A stretch of DNA of 15,727 nucleotides from an uncultured Mycoplasmatota bacterium (lineage in GTDB: Bacteria; Bacillota_I; Bacilli_A; RF39; UBA660): positions 1 to 15,727 of the forward strand of contig CAOKLK010000002.1 of the NCBI GenBank assembly GCA_948469295.1, read 5' to 3'. Of the stretch, positions 14,692 through 15,727 are shown piece by piece (positions within the stretch are counted from its first letter, which is position 1; each line of letters starts with the position of its first letter). The notes under the pieces were generated by a model that saw only the letters and a program-made list of their open reading frames with translations, did not search any database and was not told the origin of the DNA. A program made the position numbers and the translations under genes.

Positions 14692-15727
14692 TTAAAATTG
14701 TACTCCATTCCATGATTCATGAGTTGGACGATTCGCTGGACAATTATCAAACAAGTTATCAGTACTTGCTCCTTCTTTATGTATAAAATTCTCTCCATAA
14801 TGAATAACAGTTAAAGAAGAACATCTATAAAACATTTCTCTCATAGTAGTTACATTACTTGTATCAAAATGACTGACATCTAGGTTAGTTAAAGAAGAAC
14901 AGCCATAAAACATGTCATACATAGTAGTTACATTACTTGTATCAAAATGACTAACATCTAAGTTAGTTAAAGAAGAACATCCTCTAAACATAGAACCCAT
15001 ATTAGTCACATTACTCGTATCAAACCTACTTAAATCTAGGTTAGTTAAAGAAGAACATCTATCAAACATTGCATACATAGTAGTTACATTACTTGTATCA
15101 AAATGACTGACATCTAGGTTAGTTAAAGAAGAACAGCCAGAAAACATATAACGCATATTTGTTACATTACTTGTATTAAAATATTCGAATCCTTCAATAT
15201 TTTCTAACTTTGAAAATTTGTAGAATAAATGCGAACTATTTGGATTTGCTCGAATTCCTCCTTCTGATTGAATATACAATGTATAAGTTGTGTTATCTTC
15301 ATTGGGTACTAAATAACTCATTACACTTCCATCTTGAGCTTCTGAGACATCCCATGCAAGTTCTGTTTCTTTGGGATTCATTACATCTTCCATTACTACT
15401 TTTGTGATATTACTTCGATAAGCATAAAAAGCATCAGTACTATTATAAGCATAATGTTCCATTGTCCCTCTATTATCTTGATAATAACTTGTGATAATAC
15501 TGATTTTTCCATTGTATGTAGCATTCATACTATCTTCCATATCAAAACTTACATCTTCATGCATCCAGATTCTTAAATTGTATTCTTTGGTTTCATTTGG
15601 TTCTAATATTCCTTCATATAACTTATATGCAGAAATAGCTCCTTCTATCGTTGGTTCTGTATTTAATTTTGAATTCAATTCTTTATCTAACTTCGTAGTA
15701 ATCTTTTGAACATTACCTTCTTTTAAA
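14692..15727 (-). CDS. DUF285/BspA-type repeat surface protein (5' end outside window)
   Basis: 344 residues are visible. The frame stays open to the window edge, so the TTG at 15678 is not a real start: the codons before it read LKEGNVQKITTKLDKEL without a stop. The N-terminal visible part contains ILEPNETKEYNLRIWMHED...GKISI, a beta-rich segment I cannot assign. Next come WDVSEAQDGSVMSYLVPNED and YTLYIQSEGGIRANPNSSHLF, the usual lead-in of DUF285 proteins. Five 26-residue repeats then follow: F-D-T-S-N-V-T-x-M-x-x-M-F-x-x-C-S-S-L-T-N-L-D-V-S-x. These match DUF285 (PF03382) and the listerial 26-residue surface-protein repeat, a leucine-rich-repeat-like solenoid of secreted adhesins. The C-terminal cap FDNCPANRPTHESWNGVQF lacks an anchor motif. 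The signal sequence or anchor should be at the unseen N terminus. The exact function is unknown. Confidence 0.92.
   Translation of the reverse strand, partial: LKEGNVQKITTKLDKELNSKLNTEPTIEGAISAYKLYEGILEPNETKEYNLRIWMHEDVSFDMEDSMNATYNGKISIITSYYQDNRGTMEHYAYNSTDAFYAYRSNITKVVMEDVMNPKETELAWDVSEAQDGSVMSYLVPNEDNTTYTLYIQSEGGIRANPNSSHLFYKFSKLENIEGFEYFNTSNVTNMRYMFSGCSSLTNLDVSHFDTSNVTTMYAMFDRCSSLTNLDLSRFDTSNVTNMGSMFRGCSSLTNLDVSHFDTSNVTTMYDMFYGCSSLTNLDVSHFDTSNVTTMREMFYRCSSLTVIHYGENFIHKEGASTDNLFDNCPANRPTHESWNGVQF
14806..15195 (-). repeat. Five tandem 78-bp coding repeats (DUF285 units)
   Basis: The plus-strand string GTTAGTTAAAGAAGAACA recurs at 14884, 14962, 15040 and 15118, exactly 78 bases apart, with a degenerate fifth copy ending the array near 14810. 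Each unit encodes 26 residues. The units differ mainly in the three or four residues around MxxMFxxC, while the DNA of the rest is almost unchanged, so copy number could alter by slippage or recombination. Confidence 0.9.

Noticed and set aside
14806..15195. Regular 78-bp repeats as a CRISPR array
   Set aside because: The frame is open through repeats and 'spacers', and translation gives the known DUF285 26-residue unit.
15676..15678. TTG as the start of the DUF285 gene
   Set aside because: The frame continues upstream without a stop to the window edge and there is no ribosome binding site; the real start is outside.
6736..15709. Plus-strand reading frames of 61-76 codons opposite the 2808-residue and DUF285 genes
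   Set aside because: They are shadows of the well-supported minus-strand genes; the Leu/His-rich one at 14048-14278 is the complement of glycine codons.

Overview
The window looks like a surface or secreted-protein locus from an AT-rich, Gram-positive-type bacterium. Secretion signals, Rho-independent terminators, a strong AGGGAGGT ribosome binding site, A-rich coding strands and the mix of families (Cadherin-like beta-sandwich repeats, DUF285/BspA repeats, dockerin) suggest an uncultured gut Firmicute, perhaps of the Bacilli/RF39 kind. The taxon is an inference from style, not from a marker gene. TGG encodes Trp and all visible stops are TAA, so nothing points to a recoded TGA. All real genes lie on the minus strand; I see no credible plus-strand gene.

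Layout in transcription order (right to left). (1) 15727-14692: the 3' part of a DUF285/BspA-type repeat surface protein whose start is outside the window, with five 26-residue repeats and a Rho-independent terminator just downstream (14648-14620). (2) 14691-14433: a 259-base AT-rich gap holding that terminator and an extended -10 promoter. (3) 14432-6006: a 2808-residue secreted protein with a signal peptide, two copies of a glycine-rich domain resembling the ALK/LTK extracellular domain, 22 Cadherin-like beta-sandwich repeats (3 between the glycine-rich domains, 19 after), a bacterial Ig-like (Big_2) domain and a C-terminal dockerin. A terminator hairpin overlaps its stop codon. (4) 6005-5868: a 138-base gap with that terminator, a second extended -10 promoter sharing sequence blocks with the first, a small dyad and a strong ribosome binding site. 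(5) 5867-1: a second long secreted protein with a signal peptide, a cohesin-fold-like N-terminal domain and at least 17 Cadherin-like repeats. Its frame is broken between 3423 and 3363, most simply by one missing G in the GGG at 3396-3398, and its 3' end lies outside the window.

The most interesting idea is that genes 3 and 5 encode partners. One ends in a dockerin and has no visible wall anchor; its neighbour begins with a cohesin-like fold and may be anchored beyond the window edge. Together with a duplicated, cysteine-paired ALK-like glycine-rich head and matching promoters, this could be a non-catalytic, cellulosome-like adhesive assembly. The domain identities for the dockerin, Cadherin-like repeats, glycine-rich domain and DUF285 are well supported by residue patterns; the cohesin identity and any interaction are inference.
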